In this document: piece after piece, positions 49,190 through 59,648 of the stretch | Layout of the letters: each line of letters starts with the position of its first letter | Position numbering within the stretch: the stretch's first letter is position 1 | Assembly (NCBI GenBank): GCA_963662155.1 | Contig: OY759273.1 | Location: 24,584,873-24,648,872 of the forward strand | Source: Lamellibrachia columna | Lineage: Eukaryota; Annelida; Polychaeta; Sabellida; Siboglinidae | Reading direction: 5' to 3' | Length of the DNA: 64,000 nucleotides | Program-made: the position numbers and the translations under genes | Notes under the pieces: generated by a model | The model's database searches: none | What the model was told of the DNA's origin: nothing | What the model saw: only the letters and a program-made list of their open reading frames with translations

Positions 49190-52100
49190 AGAGACAGACA
49201 GAGAGACAGACAGAGTCAAAAACTGCTTTATAGCATAGACAAAATACACAACACTGCTGCATTATTAAACATGATTATTTTCTGTGTGTTTTCTTTCTTA
49301 AAATTAAAGACAATTTGTCTTTTAAGATACACCTTGCCATGAATCATATGCATCAGGGGCTTTTGATTTTGGTAACTTTTCATGCATAATGAAAAGATTA
49401 ATAGGTTTTCATTAATACAGCTTTCACCAGATTGTCACAATAAATGGAAAATTACTTGAAATTCACAATTTTTATTATAACGTACATTAAAGCAAGAGAA
49501 AAATCGGAGGCAAATTTTTCCTTTATCCGCCTTCCAAGACATATATCTCAGAAGCTGAAAGGGAATGTGCTTAGCGCATGCATAACACTACCTACCTATA
49601 TGGCCTAGAGACCATGGTGACGACAGAAAAACAACAAGAGAAACTGCAAGTTTGAGAGAATAACTGGGTGATAAGATTTATGGGTGTGAAAAGAATCGAC
49701 AAGCGAAGAATGGAGGAGCTGGGTTTGAGAGAGAGTATCACGAGGAGTTGGTGAGGAGCTGACATAAGAATGGAAAGGGAACAGTTGACTGAGACTGAGA
49801 TGGGAGGACTGTGAAGAGAGATTTGGTGGGATTGGGAGGGGAGTGGAGAATGAGGGGGAGATGGGAGAGTGGAGACGGGTGGTGGACTTCGCAGTGAAAC
49901 AGGATCAGTGACGAAGAAGAAGGGAAAACAAAATCGATGATTAGCATCAGTGCCAGCCTCTCCCTGGACTACAGGGATACAGAGGAGAGCAACAACATGT
50001 TGTGGACTCTGGAGTGTGGCAAACATTCATAGAACACCAAGACATAAGTGTATTTTGTTATCTTGTATTGGACATAATTACTAGGGCGTGTCATGTATCC
50101 TACAATCCATTGGCAGACACAGTTTTGGAACATCCTGCCCTGCACATTGGAACACACAACCACCTGCCCTCCACAATGCACCTTCATTGACATTATTTAA
50201 GCACAAACTAAAGATTCATCTTCTCTTCCAATATGGCAAATGTGTGAAATACTGTTTTTTTATGAACTATAACCATTGTCATGGATACTATTCTGTGATA
50301 ACATTTTAATGAATTAATTTATTTATATAGTTTTATGTACTTTTTGTTTGTACGCGCAGTGATTAGCGTAAGCTAGAAACTAGCGCCTCAAAGAACTTTT
50401 ATTTACAACAACCTGGCCTTCTTTGTATATACATAAAAGTTCATACAAATATATATTTATATATCTATACTGTAAAGGAGTTTGTGACTCTGTATGTCTG
50501 TATCTTCATATCTCCATCAGTTTTCCATGCATGCATGCTGAAATTTTGCCGGCATGCTCGGGGGTTCGTTCACATTAAAAATTCCCTGGAGTGGGGATAT
50601 TACGTATGTGGGTGTTTACATAACTTAGAGCAATAGGAGATTGTAGTTGTGTGCTTTGCACCCCATAAGTGATTCAACTGTGGGCCCAAGTAATTGTATT
50701 AACCAGAGTCCACTGTATATGTGCAAATAGATACCTGTATTCATGTTTAACAAGATTTAATAAGATTGCCATCCAAGGCAAAGGCTCAGATGGCAAGTGG
50801 ACAAGGAAGCCATTGGCTTATCGAGAGTCCAAGGTTTTTTCATCCACCCTCCTGTGATATGTGTCAACCTTATTTTTAAGCATATTCATGCTGCCAGCAG
50901 TTACACAGTCTGTAGAAAATTTGTTCCATTCATTTATTGTCCTCTAATTCTACTATCTTTCTTGAGTGTAAGTTATATTTTACGACATTGTGTGATTTAC
51001 AACAACAAAGCCTTAGTGTCATCACCAGAACAACACTATCTAGCGCGGGACTCATCTTTAGTGGCAAGTTTACCATCTTGTGTCATCACTGCACACAGAC
51101 GAGGTCAAAAGGTCGTGGATGAGGTGTACGATGAAGTAGACTACCGTCCAGCCTCCCGCTGGTCAAGTCGCACGGGGCCCCAAACATTTAGAGAAAACGA
51201 CCTGCCCAGGAAGCGCAGTCACCACAGGTAATAACGACACAAACTTTGTCATTTTACAGAAAGGCACTTGTTAACTGATAAAACTAGTTTAAGTTCCATT
51301 TTTATACATTATTTCATTAAAACTCCTTCCTCAGTTGATCTTACCCATTGCGAATCCAGTTCTTTGATGCTTAGAATTGTCGCTAATGGGCTAGCATGTT
51401 GTAGTTGATACTAGATATGTTATTTCTTTGCAAAATGACTCAAGACGAGTGAAAAAAATCAAATTGATTGATCTTTAACAGGTGTGAGTGTGTGAGTTTA
51501 TTTTTTGAAATGTGACATGGTATGTGTCAATAACTGGGGTTACGGGGGGGTTGGTTGACCCCCTCGACCCAACTTGGAAGTATTTAAAACAATGAGAGGA
51601 GATATTGAGAGAAGATAAAACATTGACGATTGTTATCAGGAAAATGTGTACCACTTAGAATGGACACTTCATGAGAGGTGATGCACTCTTGAAAGTGGGA
51701 ATTAAGGTTGAAAATAAAAGGGAACTAACAGAAGTATGACAGAGAATTAAGTTATGGAGATGATGTTTTAATTTCTGCCTGACATTTTCTTAACCGTGAA
51801 GAAAACCCCATGAAAGATGACATCTTGTTGAATGTGACTTCTAAGAGGACATTATTTTGAAGACAATTTTGTTGGTCTTTAAGCAGCTTTAATTTTCTCG
51901 AGTTATATTTTATTAGAATATAATAATATTAATATCATTAAAAGTTAGTTACCCAACTTAAAAAAAACCCATGTCATTTGTTAATTTTTTATTTCCAGGA
52001 CAAGATATGATGGACACCGGTCAGACACTGCGGTAGGCTATCAGCACAAATATGTTTCTACAAGGGAGCGAGCTGAGTCAGAAAGGAAACACGTACGCAA

Positions 52101-55100
52101 TCGGAGCACAAACCAGAGATCTTACTCAGGTTGGGACTATTCTTATATACAGACCATTTAATTATCGTGTTCCTGGCAGGGCACTGTCGCATTTCAGGCT
52201 TCTTAGCATTTTAACAAATCCAGTCTTCTGACTACCTCTGTCTTTAAAAAGATTTTTCCCACATCTTCCTTTGAATTTTCTGGGCTGAATAACAACTTTC
52301 ATTGTGGATAAATAATAATTTCATTGACATATCTTCTGATTTCTTTGCATTTGGTAAAATCTTGTTCTTCATGGCTCAAAGATCTGTTCATTATGTGTGT
52401 TTTATTACTCTTCAACATAATTACCTGCGTTACCTGCTTTACTCCCTCTCCCCTCCCTCTTCCTCTCCCTTCCCTCTCCCTCTTCCTCTCCCTTGTTTTC
52501 TCCCCTCTCCTCTCTCTCCACCCCCACCTCCCTCTCCCTCTCCTTCTCCCCTACCTCTTCCTCTCCCTATTCCTCTACCATCCCACTCCTCTCCCTCTCC
52601 CTCTTGCTTCTCTCTCCTCTTCATCGCAGCACATGTATTCATACCATTTGTCAATTTGTTTCATTTACTAATACCATGATTACGCTAAAAATTAATACTT
52701 AGTTATTAAGAAAACAAGCACTGAATTTATCTTCTTCTCAATCCATACTTAAACTTCCTCTTAGAATCTTGTTTCCACCATTTCCATACTTCTTCAGAGG
52801 AGAGACATCATGGCCGCCACAACTCTCCGAGCATGGTCGACGACAGACAACTCCGTCGCCATGGAAACCACCCATCAGAGCGAGGCAGACGACATCATCA
52901 CGCTAGTAGCTCTGATGAAGAAACCAGTCATGATAATCAATTTGACCCCAAGAGGTCAGGGGCTAAAGAAAGGTCACAAAGTTCAGATTCATCTGAAAGT
53001 GAGAGTTCAATGGACTCTCTTGCAAGGTATGCGGAGCAGTTGGGAATGGCAGATGAGGATGCAACAGATTCGCAGGACTATGAATCTGGTGAGGATGACG
53101 GCAGGGAGAACTCCACAAACCCGAAGGAGCCCGTTGCCCAACCTGGACCACTGGGGGACAGCTCAAGGTAAGGGGCCGTTCATAATTGTTAACATCTACC
53201 TATTCGTAAGCATGCTAACTATCATACCCCCTCCCGGAATTAGTACTTTAAAATGTTGCTAATTTACCAGTTTGAAAAATATATCGAACTAGCAATGTTA
53301 TGACATGGTGCATGTATAGGACACCAGCCGAGTTGCCCGGCATTGCACCAGACAAAAAGGCAACCACTGCTAGAGGTTATGATGCTTTGCACTGCCCAAT
53401 CGAGTTTTGGTAGGGCAATGCCATGGCAACGACACGCATAACAAACTAAAACAATTTCATGATAACTGTTGTGCGTACACTCTTTTCTCACATTGTATTT
53501 CTGCCTGTTCAAAAAATTTAATTTTATACCAAGCCCATAGCCTCCCTCACTCTCCATTGAATTTTTTAACATTCAGTTCATTTGGCTTCACTGTTTCCTG
53601 CAGTTTTGTTGCTTTGTTTGATTTGTTTTTGTTCTCAGTTTCTGTTTCACCCCCGTTTCTTTACGTACCCCCTTTCCAGATATCTGCCTAGTCCACCTCC
53701 TGTTCCCAAGCACGTAACTCCACCTTCCAGGGACATGCTGGTGGCAACATACGAGAAACCAATTTCATCAGACCCGCATGCTGATGGTAAGATGGCTGGA
53801 AATTATTTCAGAGCCTGTCCTGCAAACTTGGCTTCTGAATCAGCTGGTGATATTCCACGTACAAGTGAGTAAACGTTTCTCTGACAAAGTACAAAAATTA
53901 CGTAAAATCACTCATATATACAATACAATTTACAAAATCTTCTATTGCACTAAAATCCTTGGGAAACCCAAGCTCAGCAGCTCACCAAAACAAAAGTTTC
54001 TCGTTTCTCATTTCTTTGGGGTGAACATTTTGTTCACCCCAATTTGCCTCAGTTCACTCAGCAATATAAAGAGTACCTGGCTATGGACAGTGATGGGAAT
54101 CGAATGATGGAATTATAAGACCAAACAGCTTTCGTACAGCAATTGCAGCATGGCTGAATGCTTCAATAGAAGTTGAAATGGTGTTTGCGTGAATAGCTGC
54201 TGGTTTCACGAAGTGTTCATACCATATGAACCTTCAGCAGTTCATGGTTATGCACACTGCATGGTTTCAATGATAGTTCCAAGTTACACAATCTACGTTT
54301 ATGTAAGTTTCTTCGTATGGTATGAATGCTTCATGAAACCAGCCCCAAGTCTGCCAGGGGCAAAGTGTGATGTGTTCCAAGCAACGAGTGTTGGAAGGAT
54401 ATGCAGTATAAATTGAACACTTTGCCTCATAGGTAAGGATGACGATGACCCAAGCTACGTGACAATTCGCTCAGTGAACCGAAACAAAGCATCCTTTTCT
54501 GAGGACAATGAAATGCCATCAACATCATATGAGATGGCGCCACCAGTGCCTCAGAGAAACTCTGGTCCGTCATCGCCAAGCAGGTCTGCTGGGTGCGTTG
54601 TTTCTTCTTGGACAAACCCACCGATTATGTATCTTTCTCCTTTATTTCTTCCTTTTTACATGTAATAATAATATAAAAAGTTATGTCATACCTAAACCCT
54701 CCTAAGCCTGAGCTTACAGATGCCGGAAAATGAAAGAGTTAGACAAACTCGAAATTTTTATACAATGTTAAAGTTGTCAACAGAAGGGTAGATACGCTTG
54801 GGAGAAAGGGAGGGAAAACATGGTAAACAAAAAACCATATTCGACCTATTAAGCGTACATGCCCTAATTAGCGTACACCCCCTTTTTTAATCATTACTGT
54901 AATTTGACTAGTGTGGAACAACTGAAAAGTGTTGCCGTCTAGTGTTAAACAGTTCGGACCACTTTTCAATTGTTCTACACTAGTCACCAAATGACATCAT
55001 TACTGTTAAACAGTTTTCTTGCTGTCTAGAAAAAAAATTTTTGTACACTTATAGGAACAGATTCCTTGACATTTTTCCGTGGCCCAATTTTTTTCAAGTG

Positions 55101-55755
55101 ACTGCTTATTAGGCAACATTGTGTTGTGTTTCCAACTGACACTTAAGTGGGGTGAATTCCAAAGAATTGGCGCAGCAACAGCAAAAGCCATAGTTCCAAT
55201 ATTTGTTTCAACTCTGGAAACAAAATCAGAACTAGATAATCGAATCTGTCTGGGCTTTCTTGCAGGCGAAATAACAGTCAGTGTCATCTGGTCATGGTTG
55301 CCTATGTGCCAGATGCACAGCTGTGAATAAGACAAAGTATTTTATTGTTTCATGCAAGAAAAATTTCTTAAAGCTTAGTAAGATTACTTAACATGACATT
55401 CAACAGTAAAACTTACTAGTACATTAAACTACAATAATTGTTGAATAAAGGTGAGAGTTTATTCACTAATAATTCAGCAATTTTTTTTATTTTTAAGTCA
55501 ACAATAACGACCACTCTAAATTATTACTCTATATTATAATGGAACTAACTTTTATTTTCTACCGGTTGACATAAAACAAAATTAATTTTGATGCCAGAAC
55601 TTGTTATATTCCATAGGTTGCCTTATGATCCTAATGACCCGGAGATAAGGGAACTACGTCTGGACTCGTATGGAATAGAAAGGGAGCACCAATATGAACC
55701 GCTCCCTTACCGGAAGAAGAAGAAGACAACGTCAAAAATGTGCGCTGTCATGTAG
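40731..55755 (+). CDS. TTC24: TTC24-like TPR protein with C-terminal CaaX box, 12 coding exons
   Basis: Twelve exons (listed separately) join to 2,433 nt, 810 residues. Every intron is GT-AG and all eleven junction phases agree (1,1,1,0,2,2,2,1,2,1,2). Residues 1-366 hold about nine TPR motifs (near 11-44, 50-83, 90-123, 131-164, 170-203, 212-243, 252-284, 292-325, 333-366). Blocks such as '[13 protein letters not shown]', 'ALPLCRV', '[11 protein letters not shown]', '[12 protein letters not shown]' and '[11 protein letters not shown]' match vertebrate TTC24 in order and spacing as I remember that family, whose function is poorly known; TPRs generally bind protein partners. Residues 403-810 are charged and low-complexity, with Arg/His-rich and Ser/Asp/Glu-rich stretches, longer than the tail of human TTC24. 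The protein ends [14 protein letters not shown], a polybasic run plus CaaX box (X = Met, favouring farnesylation). No signal peptide or transmembrane segment. The start is the first ATG of the long frame. TTC24 orthology is strong for exons 1-4; linkage of exons 5-12 rests on phase continuity and open frames. Confidence 0.85.
41712..41930 (+). CDS. TTC24: TTC24-like exon 2 (residues 212-284)
   Basis: Acceptor tcccacag, donor CATG/gtaggt, phases 1 and 1. Two TPRs: '[20 protein letters not shown]' and '[20 protein letters not shown]'. Confidence 0.9.
42778..42906 (+). CDS. TTC24: TTC24-like exon 3 (residues 285-327)
   Basis: Acceptor ctcttccaacag, donor GCAG/gtttgt (weaker than the others), phases 1 and 1. 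One TPR: '[20 protein letters not shown]' then '[13 protein letters not shown]'. Confidence 0.88.
43160..43330 (-). mobile_element. MITE-like element, partial, in intron 3
   Basis: The reverse complement matches the left part of the copies at 48,222 and 54,836, including 'gccctaattagc.tacacc' and 'agtgtcgccatctagtgtta'. Confidence 0.7.
43331..43605. repeat. Degenerate 10-11-bp minisatellite 'ttattctaaac' in intron 3
   Basis: About 25 imperfect units of ttattctaaa/ttattctaagc run up to the acceptor of exon 4, ending about 85 bp before it. Confidence 0.9.
43690..43913 (+). CDS. TTC24: TTC24-like exon 4 (residues 328-402)
   Basis: Acceptor atgtttgcag, donor ATG/gtagaa, phase 1 in and 0 out. 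Last TPR: '[20 protein letters not shown]' then '[17 protein letters not shown]', followed by a capping helix '[14 protein letters not shown]'. Confidence 0.88.
44380..44462 (+). CDS. TTC24: TTC24-like exon 5 (residues 403-430)
   Basis: Acceptor ttgtttgtag, donor GAG/gtaact, phase 0 in and 2 out. Encodes '[20 protein letters not shown]' and 'QRQMEEL', the start of the non-TPR tail. Confidence 0.75.
44530..46110 (-). mobile_element. CR1-like LINE fragment in intron 5
   Basis: Minus-strand pieces show the 'RRAGYK' C-terminus (44,634-44,843), '[20 protein letters not shown]' (44,914-45,123), RT core '[20 protein letters not shown]' (45,376-45,588) and '[11 protein letters not shown]' with '[20 protein letters not shown]' (45,825-46,052). 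The tail of 'ttaacaag' units is at 44,537-44,560. The FADD region is degenerate. Same family as the nested LINE at 31,975-35,055 but older. Confidence 0.88.
46111..48221. other. Intron 5 remainder
   Basis: AT-rich, no element or exon recognised. Confidence 0.5.
48222..48556. mobile_element. MITE-like element with terminal inverted repeats
   Basis: Left end 'accatattaaacgtacatgc' and right end 'gattaggttgaatacggtac' are imperfect inverted repeats. Internally 'agtgtcgccatctggtgttg' and 'tagtcaccaaatgacaccac' are shared with copies at 54,836 and 59,070. No coding capacity. Confidence 0.75.
48686..48802 (+). CDS. TTC24: TTC24-like exon 6 (residues 430-469)
   Basis: Acceptor gatgttgtacag, donor AGAAG/gtggga, phase 2 in and out. 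Contains '[20 protein letters not shown]'. Separated from exon 5 by a 4.2-kb intron full of repeats. Confidence 0.7.
48855..49215. mobile_element. Short interspersed repeat ending in (CAGG)n/(CAGA)n
   Basis: Begins 'actagctgagttgccctgtg' with 'ttgcacgggcaatg', and ends after 'aactaacagagatatgaagg' in CAGG and CAGA repeats. This layout (GC-rich start, 'gagatat' and CAGA tail) is a widespread non-autonomous repeat type. A diverged start is at about 53,320-53,420. Class not assigned. Confidence 0.5.
49600..49985 (+). mobile_element. RTE-like LINE 3' fragment in intron 6
   Basis: Plus-strand frame pieces read '[20 protein letters not shown]' and '[12 protein letters not shown]', followed by a G/A-rich 3' part matching the complement of 20,821-21,050. 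Confidence 0.8.
49986..50250 (+). mobile_element. LINE ORF2 C-terminus fragment in intron 6
   Basis: '[20 protein letters not shown]' and 'LKIHLLFQY' are the typical final residues of L2/jockey-like ORF2 (WN.LP..LR.A.SL..FK..LK..L). Confidence 0.7.
50745..50975 (-). mobile_element. CR1-like LINE 3' end in intron 6
   Basis: Starts with the 'ttaacaagatttaataaga' tail and continues with the family 3' UTR ('ggcaagtggacaaggaagcc') to the ORF2 C-terminus. Confidence 0.85.
51099..51227 (+). CDS. TTC24: TTC24-like exon 7 (residues 469-512)
   Basis: Acceptor actgcacacag, donor CACAG/gtaata, phase 2 in and out. Contains '[20 protein letters not shown]' and a basic end 'PRKRSHHR'. Confidence 0.7.
51999..52129 (+). 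CDS. TTC24: TTC24-like exon 8 (residues 512-556)
   Basis: Acceptor tttttatttccag, donor TCAG/gttggg, phase 2 in and 1 out. Arg/Lys-rich: '[20 protein letters not shown]'. Confidence 0.7.
52438..52625. repeat. Polypyrimidine (CCCTCTCCCTCTTCC)n tract in intron 8
   Basis: About 185 bp almost purely C/T on the plus strand; the Pro/Ser/Leu and Gly/Glu/Arg frames through it are artefacts. Confidence 0.95.
52798..53167 (+). CDS. TTC24: TTC24-like exon 9 (residues 556-679)
   Basis: Acceptor acttcttcag, donor TCAAG/gtaagg, phase 1 in and 2 out. Begins with an Arg/His-rich run, then Ser/Glu-rich acidic segments ('[12 protein letters not shown]', '[16 protein letters not shown]', '[12 protein letters not shown]') with many casein-kinase-2-like sites. 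Confidence 0.75.
53680..53786 (+). CDS. TTC24: TTC24-like exon 10 (residues 679-715)
   Basis: Acceptor accccctttccag, donor GATG/gtaaga, phase 2 in and 1 out. Pro-rich '[17 protein letters not shown]'. Confidence 0.72.
54433..54583 (+). CDS. TTC24: TTC24-like exon 11 (residues 715-765)
   Basis: Acceptor tgcctcatag, donor AGCAG/gtctgc, phase 1 in and 2 out. Contains '[20 protein letters not shown]' and '[18 protein letters not shown]', the latter with a PxxPxR SH3-ligand-like motif (class II). Confidence 0.72.
54836..55123. mobile_element. MITE-like element in intron 11
   Basis: Left end 'accatattcgacctattaag' and right end near 'tgcttattaggcaacattgt' are imperfect inverted repeats. Internal halves ('gtgttgccgtctagtgttaa' and 'tagtcaccaaatgacatcat') match the other copies. 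Confidence 0.78.
55115..55335 (-). mobile_element. LINE ORF2 C-terminus fragment in intron 11
   Basis: The minus strand reads '[20 protein letters not shown]', then '[17 protein letters not shown]', the SVAAPxLWNSLP signature. It abuts the MITE-like element. Confidence 0.75.
55617..55755 (+). CDS. TTC24: TTC24-like exon 12, terminal (residues 765-810), CaaX box
   Basis: Acceptor gttatattccatag, phase 2. Encodes '[20 protein letters not shown]' and ends in [13 protein letters not shown] before TAG (55,753-55,755). Confidence 0.75.
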
Positions 55756-56764
55756 GCAGGAAGTGGAACTCTTCTTTGGAGAAGATATGACAAGGATTGG
55801 ATTTTTCTGAAGATGATTCGCATGATCATTATATTTCCAGTAAAAATTCTGCAAAAAGGGCAGAAGAGGTGTGGCTCGATACACTATAACATACGGTTGT
55901 TCACACTTTCGCAAGTTACCCGATATAACGATCAGTCAGTTCCTCTGATGATTTTAAACTATTCACACACTAAAGATTTGAGCATCAATGAACCTGATTT
56001 GTGGTGGGACAAATGAATGGAAGACTGGGTTTTAAATGGCAGTTAAAAAGATACTTCTTTGGTCACGTTTGACTGTTTTGCCCACTGTAATGCACATTAT
56101 GTTTGAATGAAAATTAACTACCTGTCACATTAGCAGGCGGTGTTAATTATTCATGTTTATTTATTTCTGTAGTTCTACAAAAAATATCATCACAAAATTT
56201 GCACACTGTTGATAGTAATCCAATTTTTGCCATATTCCACTGTTTAATATCACATTTAGATTGCTGTGGAATTGTGTAGATGCTTTATATGGCTACCTTA
56301 ATTCTTGCTGTGCTCACAAGGTGGCGCACCAGTTCCTTCTCAACAGTAGCAGTTGACTTATTTACGTTATTCAAGGTTAGATGCTTATGCTTGTCTATAC
56401 TTATATGTTTTTTAAAAAGTTTCAAAGCATAATTCTATATAATTAAAAAATTATGTAACGTATGTTGTGTGTATACGTTCTATAGACGGACACTCTGTCA
56501 GGGGTAATCGCATCAATTGTCAAGGTCCAAAAACGTTACGTATTGGTGGGTGGTGATTTAGTCATCTCGTGTTTTATGGGACAAGCGAATCTCGACAGCA
56601 GTGGCGCCACCTAAAGAGTAAAATGGATATTAATTCACATTGACACTCGGGTATACAAATTGTTTTAAAACCGTTTCTTTAAAAGGCGAATACAGTAGAA
56701 TTGGCATTTCAGCATTTCTTTGCATTTCTTGTGTTTTTTTGTTTTAATATAATATTTTTAATTT

Positions 56765-56770
56765 AATAAA
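56765..56770 (+). terminator. Candidate polyadenylation signal of the TTC24-like gene
   Basis: AATAAA about 1 kb past the stop, with a second one (AAATAAAT) near 56,776. No closer canonical AATAAA was seen, though an ATTAAA lies near 56,452. Confidence 0.4.
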
Positions 56771-57420
56771 TTGACAAATAAATATTTAAACCTCTTGTTA
56801 TGGTTTATATTCATGGTTGCATATGGACAGGAGGCTGGCGGCTGTTGGCTGTGCTTTTTGATTGGCAATATCTGCATAATCCCACACCACATATTGGGGG
56901 GTGGGTGAGGGGTCTGAACAAATACTAAACACTATACGGTTTTTGGACTTCGAGAACTGGTCTACCCCTAAGTTGATACTGAATTTAATGTTCAGTTCTA
57001 ATTTGCATGGTGATGCCATCAATGCATATTGGTGTGTATGTTTTGCTTTGAATTTGTTGAATGTTGGCTGCACACATTTTAAATGTTGTAACATTTATAA
57101 CTTTTTGCGCTGTGGAAGTTTAACAGTGCGGGACCAATTAACAAAAACTTTGTACTAACAATAAAATCCACATAACAGAATCGCGTAGCGGAATCGGTCG
57201 TTTAGTCAAATCAAATATATTGGCTGGAACGGAATCATTCCTTATTCCAGCTGTATCAAAATTTTAAGTGATTCAGCCACTTAATCGATTCAAATTGGTC
57301 TGGCCGGAAGTGATTCTATTAAGTTTTCAGTCAACTATAGTCATCATGAAACTATTGTCAATATGTGTAAATACTGGATTTGTTTACAGATGGGAAATGT
57401 TTTCCTTGTTTGCCTCATAT
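56771..57420. other. Non-coding downstream of the TTC24-like gene
   Basis: Two overlapping frames on opposite strands at 56,798-57,158 have no recognisable domains; I do not call a gene. Confidence 0.5.
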
Positions 57421-57421
57421 A

Positions 57422-57480
<59 letters not shown>

Positions 57481-57496
57481 TATATATATCTATATC

Positions 57497-57537
<41 letters not shown>

Positions 57538-57648
57538 CTCTCTCTATATATATATCATATATATATATCATATATCTCTAAATATATATATATATATATC
57601 TCATATCTCTCTCTATGTATATATATATATATATCTCATATCTCTCTC

Positions 57649-57685
<37 letters not shown>
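57421..57685. repeat. Compound (TC)n/(TA)n microsatellite
   Basis: Alternating blocks of ctctct and tatata with short 'tatcatatat' and 'tctctatgta' interruptions, forming a higher-order pattern at the right end (two roughly 45-bp units). Confidence 0.95.
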
Positions 57686-58439
57686 TTAAATGTCATATAA
57701 CATTGAGTTAATTGTGGAGTCATGTAACGGTTTATTGGGATCAGGTAAACTTCTAAATATAGCTACAACAATATTCCTTATACTCTTAGTTACTGTTGGT
57801 CTTTTAAGTCGATGCCAACAGATTATTTATTTATTTTGTTGATACAGCTTTTTTATTCTATGCAAACAGCATTGCTTTTATATTGTGGTGTTTTAAGGTG
57901 GTCCTTATTATTGTGAAAGTGTTTGTTTCCACTAAGATACTCTCATTTCATTACACCCTTAAAACAATTTCCATGCAATAAAATTACATTTAGAGGTCAC
58001 TCAAGGATTCAAGTTCACTAACATAGCTGCCCATTATAACCAATACGCATTTTTTGGTTCATGTGTGTTGTATCATATAATTGTGTATAAGCTCTCATGG
58101 ACGTGAATGTCACCCAATGAGTGACCTCTAAGCACTGAACAATACTAATAAAATTTGGGCAGGTTAACTTTTTGATTGATATAAAAAAATTGAGGGTGTC
58201 CCGAAAAAAATATTAACGTTTAGTTTGTAGCCCAATTTAAGGATCACCCTAAAGGTCATGCTGTTGTTATGACACTGTGCCTTTGATCAACTCATATTCT
58301 ATGTCGAGATTTGTGGTTGTACCAAAATTGGAAATATCTAATAATTTTTTTGTAGAGCTGAATGAGAATAAAAATGCAGGACAAATACACTACTGAGATG
58401 GGATTTTAGCTCAACTGTTAAAATTATTCTATAGTGTGG
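57686..58439. other. Non-coding
   Basis: No gene or element recognised. Confidence 0.5.
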
Positions 58440-58995
58440 TATCTGGTCCCTGGGACTGCTCAAAGCACTTTACACTTCACCCCCTGGCAGACCTGTTCAT
58501 TCCAAGGCCATCTCAACTTCTCTGGGAAGTATTCCTATACCTTAATTACCTCCTCTTTGTGCGGAAGTGCACATAAGGCCGACACCAGAGCACACCACTG
58601 CAGTCTATCTCTTGATGTTTTCTTGAGCTTCCCCCACGTCAGGTTATGTTGTTTCATTTCTCGCTCCACCGTTCTTCTCCAGGTTTCTTTCGGTCTTCCT
58701 CTCATCCGTTTTCCATCTGGTGTCCATCTGAGAGCAGTTCGGACTAATGCTGTCTGCGGCATTCTCAAGACGTGGCCAATCCACTGCCATTTGCATCGTT
58801 TTATCTCCAATGTGATGGGCTGGGTTGATGTTCTTCTGTGGAGTTCTGCATTGGAGATGGTGTTAGGCCAGAATATCTTGAGTATTTTGTGAAGGCATCT
58901 GTTCTGAAAGACTTCAAGTCTGTAGTTGATAGTCTTTGTCATTTTCCAGGATTCTGATCCATAAAGGAGGATACTAAGAACATTGAAGCATTCAG
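58440..58995 (-). mobile_element. RTE/jockey-like LINE ORF2 3' fragment
   Basis: An open minus-strand frame of about 154 codons: 'LLYGSESWKMTKTINYRLEV', 'FQNRCLHKILKIFWPNTISN', 'KWQWIGHVLRMP', 'RWTPDGKRMRGRPKETWRRT'. This is the standard C-terminus of a LINE family spread across marine invertebrates. It is unbroken over its length and therefore relatively young. Confidence 0.88.
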
Positions 58996-59047
58996 CCACA
59001 CTGCAATTGCTGCATGAAGGCTATTCGATAATATATACATACATATG

Positions 59048-59350
59048 CATATATATATATATATATATATACCATATTCGACCTAATAAACATACAGTAT
59101 GGTACAGTATGCTTGAAAAAAATTGGGCCATGGAAAAATTACAAAGAATCTGTTCTGATAAGTGTAAACCAAATTTTTTTTCTCTAGTAAGGTAACTGTT
59201 TAACACTAGTGGTGTCATTTGGTGACTAATGTAGAACAACAGATAAATGGTGCCAACTGTTTAACACCAGATGGGGACACTTTTTAGTTTGCTGTCTACC
59301 CTTTTAGAGATTAGTCATGATAAACAAAGTGGGTGCACATCCTTGGAAAG
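59048..59350. mobile_element. (TA)n plus MITE-like element, reverse orientation
   Basis: After (TA)n, 'accatattcgacctaataaa' leads into 'gaaaaaaattgggccatgga' and 'ctagtggtgtcatttggtga', the complement of the right half of the copies at 48,222 and 54,836. Its far end is unclear. Confidence 0.7.
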
Positions 59351-59648
59351 GGGTATCCTCATTTCCCCTACTCCCATTTTGTCTACTGATCCTCTGCATT
59401 ATGACGGCTCCTCTCCCACCAACATAACCGTTTTAATTTTATACTTGTAACAAAATTGGTAAATGTAAAATATGTTTTGCAGAAATCTGAATTTTTCTTT
59501 AGTTAATTCTTATTCCTCTTAATTATTATTTATTTATAGACAACATCTACTAAATCCAAAAAGAACTTGAATTTATCTTGAGGAACACTCTGATTTCCAC
59601 AAAGCCAATGTTTGTACTGAATTGCTTAAAGAAGCCACATCCAGTGTG

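Noticed and set aside
52302..52702. Pro/Ser/Leu-rich proteins near the exon 8-9 interval
   Set aside because: They arise from a polypyrimidine tract inside an intron.
56798..57158. Two overlapping frames downstream of the TTC24-like gene
   Set aside because: No known domain, no splice context, and they overlap on opposite strands.
57268..57711. Tyr/Ile-rich membrane-like proteins
   Set aside because: Translation of (TA)n/(TC)n repeats.
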